From the NCBI GenBank assembly GCA_028753945.1, contig JAPNXP010000008.1, positions 496,001 through 560,000 on the forward strand: 64,000 nt of DNA, written 5' to 3'. Position 1 is the first letter of the stretch, and each line of letters starts with the position of its first letter. A program made the position numbers and the translations under genes. The notes under the pieces are model-generated. The model was given only the letters and a program-made list of their open reading frames with translations, ran no database searches and was not told the DNA's origin. This stretch comes from Hexactinellida sp. DTS-2022. Its lineage: Eukaryota; Porifera; Hexactinellida. Shown piece after piece: positions 19,152-31,500 of this stretch.

Positions 19152-21296
19152 ATGTCTGAAACAGAGACAGACTCAAAATTAGCTGATCATACAGATGATG
19201 CCCAAACGGATCATGACGTCACCGCTCCCAAACCTACTTCAAAACCCCCTACTGCCCCCCAGCGACCAGATCCTGCCAAGATGGACATCGTACAAGCCAC
19301 GCAGTATGGCTACCTAATAAGATGCGCTGATATTATAGAGAAACAGCGTGTTGACGTCACAAAAGGAGATGACGAAGGAATAACACTACTACATTGGGCA
19401 GCCATTAACAATAGGGTTGATATAGCAGAATACTACATACACAAGGGTGCCGATGTTAATGCCGTTGGTGGGCAATTGCGCGCTTCTCCAATACATTGGG
19501 CTACAAGAGAAGGTCATTTGAAAATGACTGTTTTGTTGCTAAAATACGGTGCCGCTGCTGGATCAGCTGATATCGAGGGAAAAAATGCGTTACATGTCGC
19601 AGCTCAATTCTCTTTCATTGATATTATTGCGTATTTAGGCGCCAAAGCTCCTGAATTACTCAACGCGAAAGATATCAATGGGCAGACACCGTTGATGTTA
19701 GGTGTTTCGCGCTCGTTCGGTTACGACCCTACTCGCCTTCTGATTAAACTCGGATCTCCTGTCAATGAGAAGGATATCCATGGTAACACTGCGCTACACC
19801 ATGCTATTAGACTAGCTAATCACCTCGCAATAGATGTTCTAATTGAAACAGGCAAAGCTTCGTTACACGTGTATAATGAGGATAATCAAAACCCGTTAGA
19901 TTACGCGTTTCACTATAAACATCTTCCAGTTATCGATGGTATACAAAAACGTATACAATCACAGGATAAATCAACTATTTTCAAACGTCTAACCAAAAAT
20001 CCTGTTTTCGCACGAAATTGTATGAACACTCTACCATTCCTATTCATTGGTGGTGTAGGCTATGCTGCTAGTTCTTCCACACAATTATTGATTTTCCTCG
20101 CTTTGTTCTTTCTAATAACAGGTGCGACTTGTCTGACAGCTAGTCTCCTATTACCAACAGTTTATCCACGGTTCCCATACTTTGTTTCCTTCGTAGCAAC
20201 GTATATATTCTACGCATATTGTACAACATTCTATTACGGTTTTGCTAATGGCATAGCAACTACTCTGCCATGGCAAATAACCATATGGACAACGTCAATT
20301 GTATTATTGTACTCGTTTTATAAATCAGTTGTGAGCTCACCTGGTATAATTAAACCCTCCAAAAGTGATCCGATGACAGAGTTAATACAAATGTGTGAAA
20401 ATAACGAATTTAAATACTCGAATTTCTGTACAACTTGTCTCGTACGCAAGCCATTACGCTCGAAACATTGCCCAGCTTGTAATCACTGTGTTGCGAAATT
20501 CGATCATCATTGTCCTTGGGTGGACAATTGCATTGGTGTTATGAATCACCATTATTTCATTACATTTCTGGCCAGTTGTACCGTAATGTTGTGTATCTTG
20601 TTCTATAACGGAATAATGTTCTTCCTACAGGAATGCGAAAATGTCCAATATGCAGAGGGGTATTTTCCTACTCTTCACGAGGCAGGTTTATGTTCACCAT
20701 GGGCCTTTTGGATGATCTTATTAACTTCGATTATGTTAATATGGGTGGTGTTACTATTGATCGGTCAGGTGTTCACTAACCTTATTATTGGCCAGACTAC
20801 TAATGAATATATGAATCGACATAAATATACTGTCCGCGCTAATTATAATGAGTGCAGGGCTTATTATAATAACGGAGTTATTGGCAATTTTATTGATATG
20901 TATGGTATTACTTTTTGTCCATTGATAAAACCACGTAAAATTGATTATTTTACACTCTATGATTTGCCAATGGAAGCGAGGCGAGTACAAGGAAATACCG
21001 AAAATTTACCGCCTAACCATCCGGCTAGACGCGCGCAAGAAAACGCGAATACTAATCCCACGGGTGGACAACTGCGGTTAGGCGAGGTGTTAAAAGACGA
21101 GAAATTACGCGCAGGTATGATTGCCGCATTAAAAAACAATCCAAAAGTGAAAGCTAATTTTAGTAATGAACTTATACAAAAGCCGGAATTACGAGATAAA
21201 ATGTCTCGAATCCTACGTGATGAACCTGAGTTACACGAACAGCTGTTGGGAACTAAATACTCAGTTGATGAACGTAGTTTCGAGGTTCAAAAATAG
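19152..21296 (+). CDS. ZDHHC17: Ankyrin-repeat palmitoyltransferase, ZDHHC17/HIP14-like
   Basis: A single exon encodes 714 residues. Residues 1-45 are polar and proline-rich. About 75-275 are six ankyrin repeats ([41 protein letters not shown] and so on). Membrane segments follow from about 292. The cysteine-rich zinc-binding domain is at about 424-472, with DHHCPW at 451-456; Cys454 is the acyl-enzyme residue. The TTxE-like motif reads QTTNEY. DHHC rather than DQHC favours ZDHHC17 over ZDHHC13. The enzyme transfers palmitate to cysteines of Golgi and vesicle proteins, with the ankyrin domain recruiting substrates. It is about 80 residues longer than vertebrate orthologues. The extra C terminus (about 635-714) has repeated NNPK, KPEL and DEPEL elements that recall STI1-type helical repeats. 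Confidence 0.92.
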   Translation: MSETETDSKLADHTDDAQTDHDVTAPKPTSKPPTAPQRPDPAKMDIVQATQYGYLIRCADIIEKQRVDVTKGDDEGITLLHWAAINNRVDIAEYYIHKGADVNAVGGQLRASPIHWATREGHLKMTVLLLKYGAAAGSADIEGKNALHVAAQFSFIDIIAYLGAKAPELLNAKDINGQTPLMLGVSRSFGYDPTRLLIKLGSPVNEKDIHGNTALHHAIRLANHLAIDVLIETGKASLHVYNEDNQNPLDYAFHYKHLPVIDGIQKRIQSQDKSTIFKRLTKNPVFARNCMNTLPFLFIGGVGYAASSSTQLLIFLALFFLITGATCLTASLLLPTVYPRFPYFVSFVATYIFYAYCTTFYYGFANGIATTLPWQITIWTTSIVLLYSFYKSVVSSPGIIKPSKSDPMTELIQMCENNEFKYSNFCTTCLVRKPLRSKHCPACNHCVAKFDHHCPWVDNCIGVMNHHYFITFLASCTVMLCILFYNGIMFFLQECENVQYAEGYFPTLHEAGLCSPWAFWMILLTSIMLIWVVLLLIGQVFTNLIIGQTTNEYMNRHKYTVRANYNECRAYYNNGVIGNFIDMYGITFCPLIKPRKIDYFTLYDLPMEARRVQGNTENLPPNHPARRAQENANTNPTGGQLRLGEVLKDEKLRAGMIAALKNNPKVKANFSNELIQKPELRDKMSRILRDEPELHEQLLGTKYSVDERSFEVQK

Positions 21297-21756
21297 AAAT
21301 TCCTCTACTCGACCATAATTTGTTTGTTTGTTGTTATTGTTTATACGTAGATAAATTATGTATAGTCTTTATTAAGCTGAATTGGAAACTCCTACATAGT
21401 ATATTTACATGCATTGTATATCAATATTATTTCTCTTGTCTTAGTGGGATATTTTAGGTATTTATAGTTTATTAGTTATTAGCTCCAATTTTCAATTAGT
21501 TCACCAAAATGTTAGGTACTAATTGTGTGTAAATTATTTTATGATAGCACTTGTAATTAAATATATTGTACACAATGTCGTAATCCCGAAAATATACAGG
21601 AAAACCTATTAATCCACTGGAAAATCACAAAATCAGGGATTTTAGTAATACTACTACATAGTACATACTTAGCTGATTATTCTGGGGGAAAATTTTACGA
21701 ATCATTCCCCTTAGAATAATACAAGGCCATCATTTTATACGTGCATAATCAAAGTA
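21297..21756. other. 3' flank of ZDHHC17
   Basis: AT-rich with no recognised gene or strong repeat. Confidence 0.5.
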
Positions 21757-21918
21757 CAGTATAACCTCGTTAATACGAACCGTCAAAATGCGTTCGCCTT
21801 ATTCGGAATTCGTATTGACCGGCGTCATTTGTATTGAAGAGGTTTGAAGAAGACTGAAATAGTGTTCGTATTAACCGGAATTGCGTATTAACCGTGTTCG
21901 TACTAACTAGGTTTTACT
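21757..21918. mobile_element. MITE family A'
   Basis: CAGTATAACCTCGTTAATACG at the left and CTAACTAGGTTTTACT at the right, each adjacent to TA. The internal GTCAAAATGCGTTCGCC landmark is present. Confidence 0.75.
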
Positions 21919-22575
21919 TATTTTGCGGTTATTCTGATTGAGCGGCTCCGACTTCATCAACCATTAACCAGGTTTTATATATTTGGAAATATATGTATAT
22001 CTTCATTCTATTGAATCCTAAGTAGATAATTGGTATAATTATAGAAATAACTTATATTTAGACCATCTACGTATTTCTAGACCAGGTTTTCTTACATATA
22101 CATTAGTATTACCCATAGACGGCAGGGCTTCTGGTTTACAGAATTTATAGACGGTCTACAAATTTTTGGCTTATTTGTATGGGCTTTTATAGACCGTCTA
22201 CATATAAGCATGCTAATCAAATTACTGTATGAGCAGTTATCGCTACTATGGGTCGCATGGCATAGTATACTACTGCTATATAATATGTATTCATTTATAA
22301 TTCGTTATAATCCAGGAATTCGTGAATTTTCTCTTAGACCTGTTCACCTATTGTGAAGATTTTTAGAACTTAATAATTTTGTAGAAACGTGGTTAGCTAT
22401 GCATTCTACATAAGGTTTTATCCTCGTAAATAATCTTGAATTTTGTAACCGAAAAATGATGATTTTGCATAGGAATGTTTTAAATTTATTGCTCTTAAAC
22501 CTAGCATTTTTCATTTGAAATGAGTTTAAATCTATGTATAGAGACAAGCCTAGCTTATATTAATAGTAAATTTCA
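21919..22575. other. Upstream region of the Argonaute gene
   Basis: AT-rich. It contains an imperfect inverted repeat at about 22075-22205 built on TAGACGGTCTAC / ATAGACCGTCTAC. The stretch just before ATG 22576 (22440-22575) is probably promoter or 5' UTR. No core promoter element can be assigned. Confidence 0.4.
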
Positions 22576-25500
22576 ATGGACCCACCTCCTACACAGGGTA
22601 ATGGCAATGTAAATAGGAAAAAGAAGCGAAATGGGCGTGGTCAAAACGGTTCTCAGAAACCACACACCCCTCCTTCGCCTCAAACCTCAACGCCCTCTTC
22701 TGGCGCTTCTCCCACACCGGAAACTTCTGCCGATTCATTAAAACAGTTGAATATCGAATCTACTCAAGATATAGATGCACCACCAGGTGTACAATTCGTC
22801 CCAGAGCCTACTCTGCCAGAAACAGGTACTAACCTTATTAATTAAGGGTTAACACAACTCATGAAACTCATTAGAGTAATTTAATTATCTGTGCAATTGA
22901 AACAATCTCGCTTATACAATATCTAAATTAATGTACACTTTATTTGGATAATAACCTATCATAGATGTAGATTAGTAGATAATTAGACAATTAGAAAGTG
23001 GAATATTAGATCTAAAATTATGTAAAAAAACGAGTATAACCTAAATATATTTATATGATTCAATAACAAAATTAAGGTAAACTATTATATAGAACTGATT
23101 GTAGTTAACAAAATGTGAAACAATTTTCCTCCGAAACGACATACTTGAAAATTATTTACGTACCTTTTGGTATAATAGCTGAAAATACCTATGTCCGTTT
23201 GTGAATGATCACGAATTGTCTTGTCACGAATTGTATTTATGTATTACCAATATAACCAAGGAATTATCCAGGAGCGCGAGACGCTCCTTTTGGAGCATGA
23301 TTTTGGGAAAATTTGAATTTAGGAGCGCGAAAATTTGGAATATTCTCCTATACCGTAACATAAATTTGTAATTTAGGCGTATGAAAATTGGATCAGACCA
23401 GGATTAGGAGCGTAATTACAAATGGCTGTATAATACACTGAATATAACAACTTAATATTTATTTAATTATTTAATTTATTTCTGAGAATTTCTATTTATA
23501 TAGCTGGAGCTACGCCAGACTTTATACCTGAAATTCCTGTTACAATTGCTACACCTGTTACAGTGCCTAGCACAACACCTGTTACTATTCACACAGAGAG
23601 GAATTTCTTTCCTCCGAAAAGACCTGATTTGGGGAAACTTGGAAGGAAAATTCCTTTACTCGTTAATTTCTTTCCTTTGGAAGTAAATGGTGGAGAAATT
23701 ATACAATATGACGTAAAGGTGTTTACAGAGGAAATGGTAGCAAGAAAGGGTTAGTTTTGCTGTACAGTCGAAACCGGTTTTTTCTAACCAATTCTTTGCT
23801 TGGAAATAAAGTAATAAAAATCCGATAATTAGAATAAACAGATTGAAAATAAATAAAATTGGATTTATTGCACATTTTAAATAGTTAGTTAGAAAAACCG
23901 ATTAGTTAGAAAACACCGGTTTCGACTGGAATTGTAAATTGTTAAATTAACTAAACACGATTACCTTAATATTAGGTTACGAAGGGAATGGAATGACAGA
24001 CAGAGATGAGAAAGCTTATGTTATGAAAGTCTTCTTAGAAAATTGTAAAACACTTTATCCTAAAGAATACCCAGTATATGATGGCAGAGCAATTATGTAT
24101 ACAAAACAACTATTAAAAGCAGCCAATCCATTCATTAAACATGAAATTGAATGGAGAGACCCAGAAGACGGAAAAAATGGAATGAAAAGGATAGCTCACG
24201 TCATTTTAAAACCATCCAACAAGTAATTACTTTAATACGTCATTTATATTAGGAGCTATTTTAATCTTCTGGGGATCAAAATGTATTACAATAGATGTCG
24301 GATATAAGCACACGGCATACCGGTTATAAGAACACTATGTTGGAAAACGGTTGCCATATACCCTATATAATTTATGTCGGTTATAAGCACATTAAGTGCA
24401 GTTCCCGACGATGTGCTTATAACCGGCATCCACTGTAATTAGTGACCTCCTTATAGGAATTCATACTTTTAGATTAATATTACATTTAATTGGTTCACAT
24501 ATAAAGATTTGACATTAAGTAGAATTATAAATAATTATAGGACAACCCAGTGAGTAATTCGTACTTTTGATAGTTCACAAATTATTTAATTTAGTATTCT
24601 TCTGATTAGCCAGTATGAATTTCGTCTGTTTCTTGAAATATTAGAATTTCACCCAATCATATGCGAATCGAATTAGGCTTAAAATTTGCCTACTTTATAC
24701 AAAATTATATGTTAGGAAATATGAAAGTATCCTAAATTATGAATTTATTATTCTTTATCATTATTCTTACAAGTTCTGTCACTTTATCTTCGCAAACAAA
24801 ACCTATTTTACATCCATTAACTGTATTCAATTTAAATGGAGGTTTAACCCAAGTAGAAATTAATGTCACTTATACTGGTATAGAAACGAGCCTTGGTATT
24901 TGGAATTGTCGTTATTATCTTCAAATAAATCGTTCTAAATACAAACATTCATTTCGTTTCGTGAAAGAGTTTGAAACACAGAAAAACTTATCCAATTACG
25001 TTGTGCGTATTGAATATCCAATACCAGGTGACACTTGTTACAGAATTTGTTCAAAATGCAGTGGAGAAAATCAAGAATGGAGTGAAACGAATTTCATTAC
25101 TGTACTAACTTTTAAAAAAGATCTACCTTCTTTATTAAAAGTTGAGCATAAATTCATGCACAAATTTTGGCCGTATATTTTCAAAGTTGATAACGTTGGA
25201 TACAACTACTATATCCATTTCTTTTTAAGATACACCGGCCATCATTCCCTTTCTAGATTCTATCTATTCGCTTGTCGGTACATATACGCGCCTTTTACAA
25301 TAACCCATTGTAGAAAACTATATGATTCTACCGTTTCTGAGCATACAGTGACACATATACTTACAGTTGATCGTTTTGGTTTAGAACATGGAAATTTCAC
25401 ACTTCACATGTGTTTAGATGATGGAAGATGTTCTCCTCCTTTTCTATACCAAACAAAGACTAATCGTGATATTAACCATGTATACCCTTATATAACCCGT

Positions 25501-28500
25501 GTAAGTAAAGTGAGAAAAGTAGGTGTTACCGATTCACTAGATGTCAATTGGTATTTTGATGAGAGTAAATCTAAATGGAAAATGTTTGTATATGCAGGTA
25601 CATGTGTTCGAGATTACAATGGAGTGCTACGTGTTAACAATTTGGTAATAAAACCCGCGATTCCTGGAAAGAAGCATTATACAGTTGTCTTTAAATATTT
25701 TCAAAGAAGATCGTATTGCATATTAGTCTGTGATGGTAGTTTTGTGCATGACAGATGTGGTTATCCTTTAATATTCAATAATTTCGAAGAACCAATACAA
25801 AAACAAGGTTACCCAAAAATAACACGTGTTGTCAAAAAATCACGTTTTGGGTATAGCAACGAAATTGAGATTTATTACGGTATGCCACCAAGCCTATTCA
25901 AGTTGAATCCAATAATTGATTTCTATCGTTGTCAATATAAAGATAATCCATTTACTGTATTCAATTATTCCTGGGCTGGTTATAGGCAGTTGGGAACACC
26001 TGGACCTGGAAAACAGTATACAGTTGAAAATATGCCTATTGGTGATGCCTGCATTTTAGCGTGTGGTGTGAGGAATTCCATTGAGGTTTGTAGTTTGCCG
26101 TTTAAAATTAATAATTATGTAAAGACAAGAAAAACCATGGATTCAGAAAATTCTCCACGAGTCACTAGTTTGAAGAAATTTACTAAATTCGCTTACTCAA
26201 ACAATGTGAATGTTTCATGGTATTTTTCGAGTCAAATGAGTAAGGAATTTAACACTATTAACGTGTATACTTGTCAGTATACTGAACCACCATTATCCAC
26301 TTTTAATTACACCCTTGCTATTCAAATAAAAGCCGATAAAAACCGCGACAATTACAAGTTTGAAATATACAATCTCCCAATTGGACAAATTTGTATTGCA
26401 ATCTGTGGTGATAGCAAATCAATAGAAATGTGTGGCAGTATATTTAAGTTCGAAAATAAACCTCAAGAAAATATCAAAAACTTTCCTAATTCAAATCCTA
26501 AAGTTATAGGAATGAAACGATCAATAAAATACGGTTACACAAGTGGAATTGAATTGGAAATTAATTATCCTCTCAAATTGCATTCAAAATATCCAGAATT
26601 AGTTGTGTATAGATGTGAATACACTTTGTATCCTCATTACCAAACGTATAACTATACAATAGCAACACGAATAAACAATTTACAGAAAAAAGAAAATTTC
26701 TTGATTCAAGTTCAAGGTTTACCGATTGGTTTAGCTTGTATTCATGTATGTGCTGATAACGGAAATTTTGACACCTGTGGATTGCCTTTTCGTTTGAAAA
26801 ACACTCGAATTGTTGATGATACAGAATACACTCGAAATCGCCCGCGAATTATACAAGTCACAAAACCTTATGAAAGGGTTTACAGTAGTTTTGGGACAGT
26901 TCGATTCAATTATCCCAATACATTAATCGCGAAATATGACACTATAGCCATATATCGCTGTCAATATCTCGAAAATCCATTGAAAACTTATGATTATTCA
27001 TTATCGATGGAATTATTGTCTTCTAACAAAAATAAAATACACACAGTGCAAGTAGATGAACTTCCGAAGGGAAAAGCTTGCATTCAGATTTGCGCTATGA
27101 ATGAACACTTTGAGAGATGTGGAATGCCTTATACATTCGAGAATAATTAATAGTCAAATTAATCATCCTAGGGTTTAATTAAATAATGTTATTTAAGCCT
27201 TAATTATATTAATAGATTCTTGGATATAATTATGACCTTGATTGATTTAATGTGGAGTTTTTAATGCATCAAGTTCTCATTCCTGATTATGTTCGAAACT
27301 TTATATTTTATCATATCCATGGTCCAGTAGTAGATTGAATCTGAGTATTCAGTATACTGGAAAAGACCTTACTTAAATAATATTTTTAAATCGAGCTCAG
27401 TTTTTATGATAGTAAAAGAGCCAGGCGTACTTTCTAAAGGTCAATTTTAATAACTGTAAATAAACTTAATTTCTCAGTGCCTGAATTTATTATTAGAAAA
27501 AGCTGAGCTCTGTGTAAGTTATCTCTTACTAAAAACCTTAAGAGTAATAACTGTCGAATCTATTTCATTAAAAACTCCCTTGTTCTAAGTATTAACGGAA
27601 GACAACTGTTTTGTAAGTACGTACTAGTATATCCACTATCAAATACAGTGGATGCCGGTTATAAGCACATCGTCGGGAACTGCACTTGATGTTCTTATAA
27701 CCGGCATGTTCTTATAACAGACATAAATTATATAGGGTGTATGGCAACTATTTTCCAACATAGTGTTCTAATATCCGATATGTTCTTATAACCGGTGTGT
27801 TTATATCCGACGTCTACTGTAGTATATTACTATTATATTTTCTATAGAGTGGATCTCTCTATCCTGAACCATTTTGTTAACAGAAGTGAGCATTACCGAA
27901 CTGGAACAGAGCGAGAAACAGAATTAGATTATCTACAGGAAGCCATTACAGCTATTGACATTATCCTCAAAGAATTTCCGAAATCAAAGGCTGTATCATT
28001 AGGTCGGAATTTCTATTACAAACCTCGAGGTCTCGATGAGAATAACGATATTGGTGGAGGCCGTTGGATTTGGGATGGGTTTTCTCAATCAGTTCGCCCT
28101 GGCCAATGGAAACCGTACATAAATATTGATAAGAGCTGTGGAATATTTGTGAAGCCCCAGCCTTTGCTAGATTTCATTCAAGAGTTAATAGGGACTGGTG
28201 ATCCTAACAATCACAAAAACAGACAGAAAATATCTGACCATTTAGCTAATCTACGTGTTATATCAAAGCATTTGAAATATCCAAAGAGACAACGTATTGT
28301 GAGCAGAGGGCCACCACTATTGAGGTCTGCTCGTGATGAAATATTCGAAAAGGATGGAAGGAAAATTAGTGTAGAACAGTATTTCTTACAACAATATCAG
28401 ATAAAATTACTTCACCCTCTTCTTCCCTGTATTAACGTGGGTGAGTTTGAGAGAATAGTATATTTTTATTTTATAATAAATTAAACACAGTCAACTCTGC

Positions 28501-31500
28501 TTAATAGAGCCACCGGTTAATCGGTTTCTCCGCTTAATCGGGTCAAAACAACCTGGTCTCGAGGTGACTATATTAAGCGGAGTCGACTGCTGCTATAAAT
28601 CCTGTGAAATTTTGACCCAATTAAGCGGATTAAGCGGAGTTGACTATACATTATAAAAGGTATTGGCTAATATACAAGTAGTAAATTATTTCCTAAATCC
28701 CAAGGTAAGCCGGGTACTAAGAACTCCCCTGGAAAGTGTATTGCGCTTCCAATTGAGTTGTGTATGATAAAAGATGTCCAGAGGAGTGGACAGGATCTCG
28801 AGCCAGAACAGACAACTAAAGTGTTGAAAATAGCCGCTAGACCAGCTCCTGAGAGGAGAGATATGATTAACCAGATTGCTAGCAGTGTTCTAGGGCATAC
28901 TGATGAGGTATTTAACCGAAGTTGGCTGTGGGGTAAAATTATAAATAGAAAAAACCCCACTTTCATCATCACTTTCAATTGAAATTCAATTAACTTTCAC
29001 TTTCATTTTCACTTCCGCCCGCCAGCTAAGGGTTAGTAAAATTAATTAATTAATTAATAACTATTAATTAATTAAAAAGTTAATAAGTTATACTCTTAGT
29101 TACCTATTGAAAGTGAAAGTGAAAATTTAATTTAATTTCAATTGAAAATGGGGGTTTTCTAATTATACCTTGGACCCCAAGGCATCTATGTCATTATTAA
29201 GTTAATTAATTAATTAATTCGAAATTGGTCGTATTATCCAGAAATTCCGTTATTTACATCCATTTGTATATGCTTAGGGAATTAAACCTTGTACCTCGTA
29301 ACCATAATTCGCCTTATCCGTGTTCTTACTAACGAGATTATACTGTATAATCAATCAATTCATTTAAAAAAAAACTAATATTAGAACCTACCTGCGATAA
29401 ATTACACTTTTCAACAACCTACAAAATTACTAGATACAGTAGAACCTGCATAATTCGACCCTCTATAATCCGGAATTCAGCAGAACCGAACTTTTTCCTT
29501 ATTCCAATGAGCTTCGAATTAGGCAGGTTCTACTCTACGAATTATCCAGGAGGCGAGACGCTCCTTTTGGAGTATGATTTTTGGAAAATTTGCATTTAGG
29601 AGCGCGAAAATTTGGAATCCTCTCCTATACCGTAACATTAATTTGTCATTTAGGCGTATTAGACGAGCATTCGAAGCGTATTTACAAATAGCTGTATAAT
29701 ACACTGGTTCTACTGTACTTATATCATAACAATTCCATATATTTAATAGGTACAAAAGCACTACGGTATAAAGACTAACTCAAGTATGCTACAGGTAGAA
29801 GGCCGTGTATTAGTGCCGCCTTATATATTGTATGACAACAACACTCGGGCCGAGCCCTCAAGGGGACAATGGGACATCACAAGGTACAAACTCCTACAAG
29901 CTAAACCCATGGGTCATTGGGTGGTAATTGATTTTGTCCGCACACGAGATGATTCTATTCGCGGTTTTATTCGCGAGTTAATAGCTCAGGGTGGCAGTAA
30001 GGGGATGGCTATTGCTGAACCTCTCGAGGTGATTAAGCGCGAACCTCGTAGTGATACAGACGTGCGAAAACTTCTGCTTGATGTCAAAAACTATTTTCCC
30101 GAACTCCAACTAATTCTTATAATATTAGACGAGAGAATGCAACCTCGGAAATTCAGTTCAGTGGTGTATAGAGAGATTAAGAAAGTTGGAGACACGGAGA
30201 TAGGAGTTCCCACACAATGTGTTAAGCAGTTAAATGTGAATAAAGCTAATGGCAGTACTGTAGGGAATATATGCTTGAAGATCAATGCTAAATTGGGTGG
30301 AATCAATCATAGCATTATAATGGAAGGTAAGTTTGTGTAAACCGGTTTTAAAACTTAGCCACTGTTCCGAAAATTTTTCTTTATTCCCAAAACTTTGGGG
30401 TTATTTTTTAAATATTTTGATCTTGACTTTTTATTTCCGCCCAAGACGGGTTCTACTGTAATAATTTACAAGAAAACTATATATATCGGAATATATAAAT
30501 ATTTTGTTAGAAAGTTAGAATTTATCGACTGAAGCAATACCATACTTTATTTAATGTTGAAATATTACTTTTTGGGATAATTAATTTAGATACAGTAGAA
30601 CCTCGTTAATACGAACACTATTTCAGTTCCCTTCAAAGCCTTTTCAATACAATTGACAGTAGTTAATACGAATTCCAAATAAGGCGAATGCATTTTGACG
30701 GTCCCTTGGTGATCTTATTAACGAGGTTCTACTGTAAATATTTGGGGATTTTGGCAGAGAATCTTGTAATTATAAGAACTTATAATGGAAACACTGATAC
30801 AGTAGTGTCGGATATATAAGTACACCGGTTATAAGAACATATCGGATATAAGAACACTATGTTGGAAAACGGTTGCCATATACCCTATATAATTTATGTC
30901 GGTTATAAGAGCATGCCGGTTATAAGCACCTTAAGTGCAGTTCCCGACGATGTGCTTATAACCGGCATCCACTGTACTAACGAGAATCACGTATAATCCT
31001 GGTTTCAATGTTATAGGCACGCCAACAGCTGAGCTGCTTAAAGTCCCTACAATGTTTATGGGTGCAGATGTAAACCATCCCAAACCAGGCACTGATAAGT
31101 ACACTCCTTCTATCGCAGCAGCAGTCGCTTCACTGGATAGGAGACTCGCGAAATATGCCAGTTCCTGCCGCTTCCAGCAACACGAGAGGGCTGAGGCTGA
31201 CACGTCAACTGGTGCGAAAAGACGGTATCGAAAGGAGATTATCATAGAATTTAAAGAAATGGCTAAAGAGCTGATTAATGCATTTATGGAATATAATAAG
31301 GGTAGAAAACCAATGAGAATTATATATTACCGGTGAGTTATATCATTATTAAATCTAAAAGGTTTACTTATATATCGGCCAATACCTTTTGATATATATA
31401 TCGGAATTTGCAAATGTGATTTTTTAATGCTAAAATTGCCTGGAAATACATTAGAAAAGTGTTGGCCGAAATATAAGTACAGTAGAACCTCGTTAGTACG

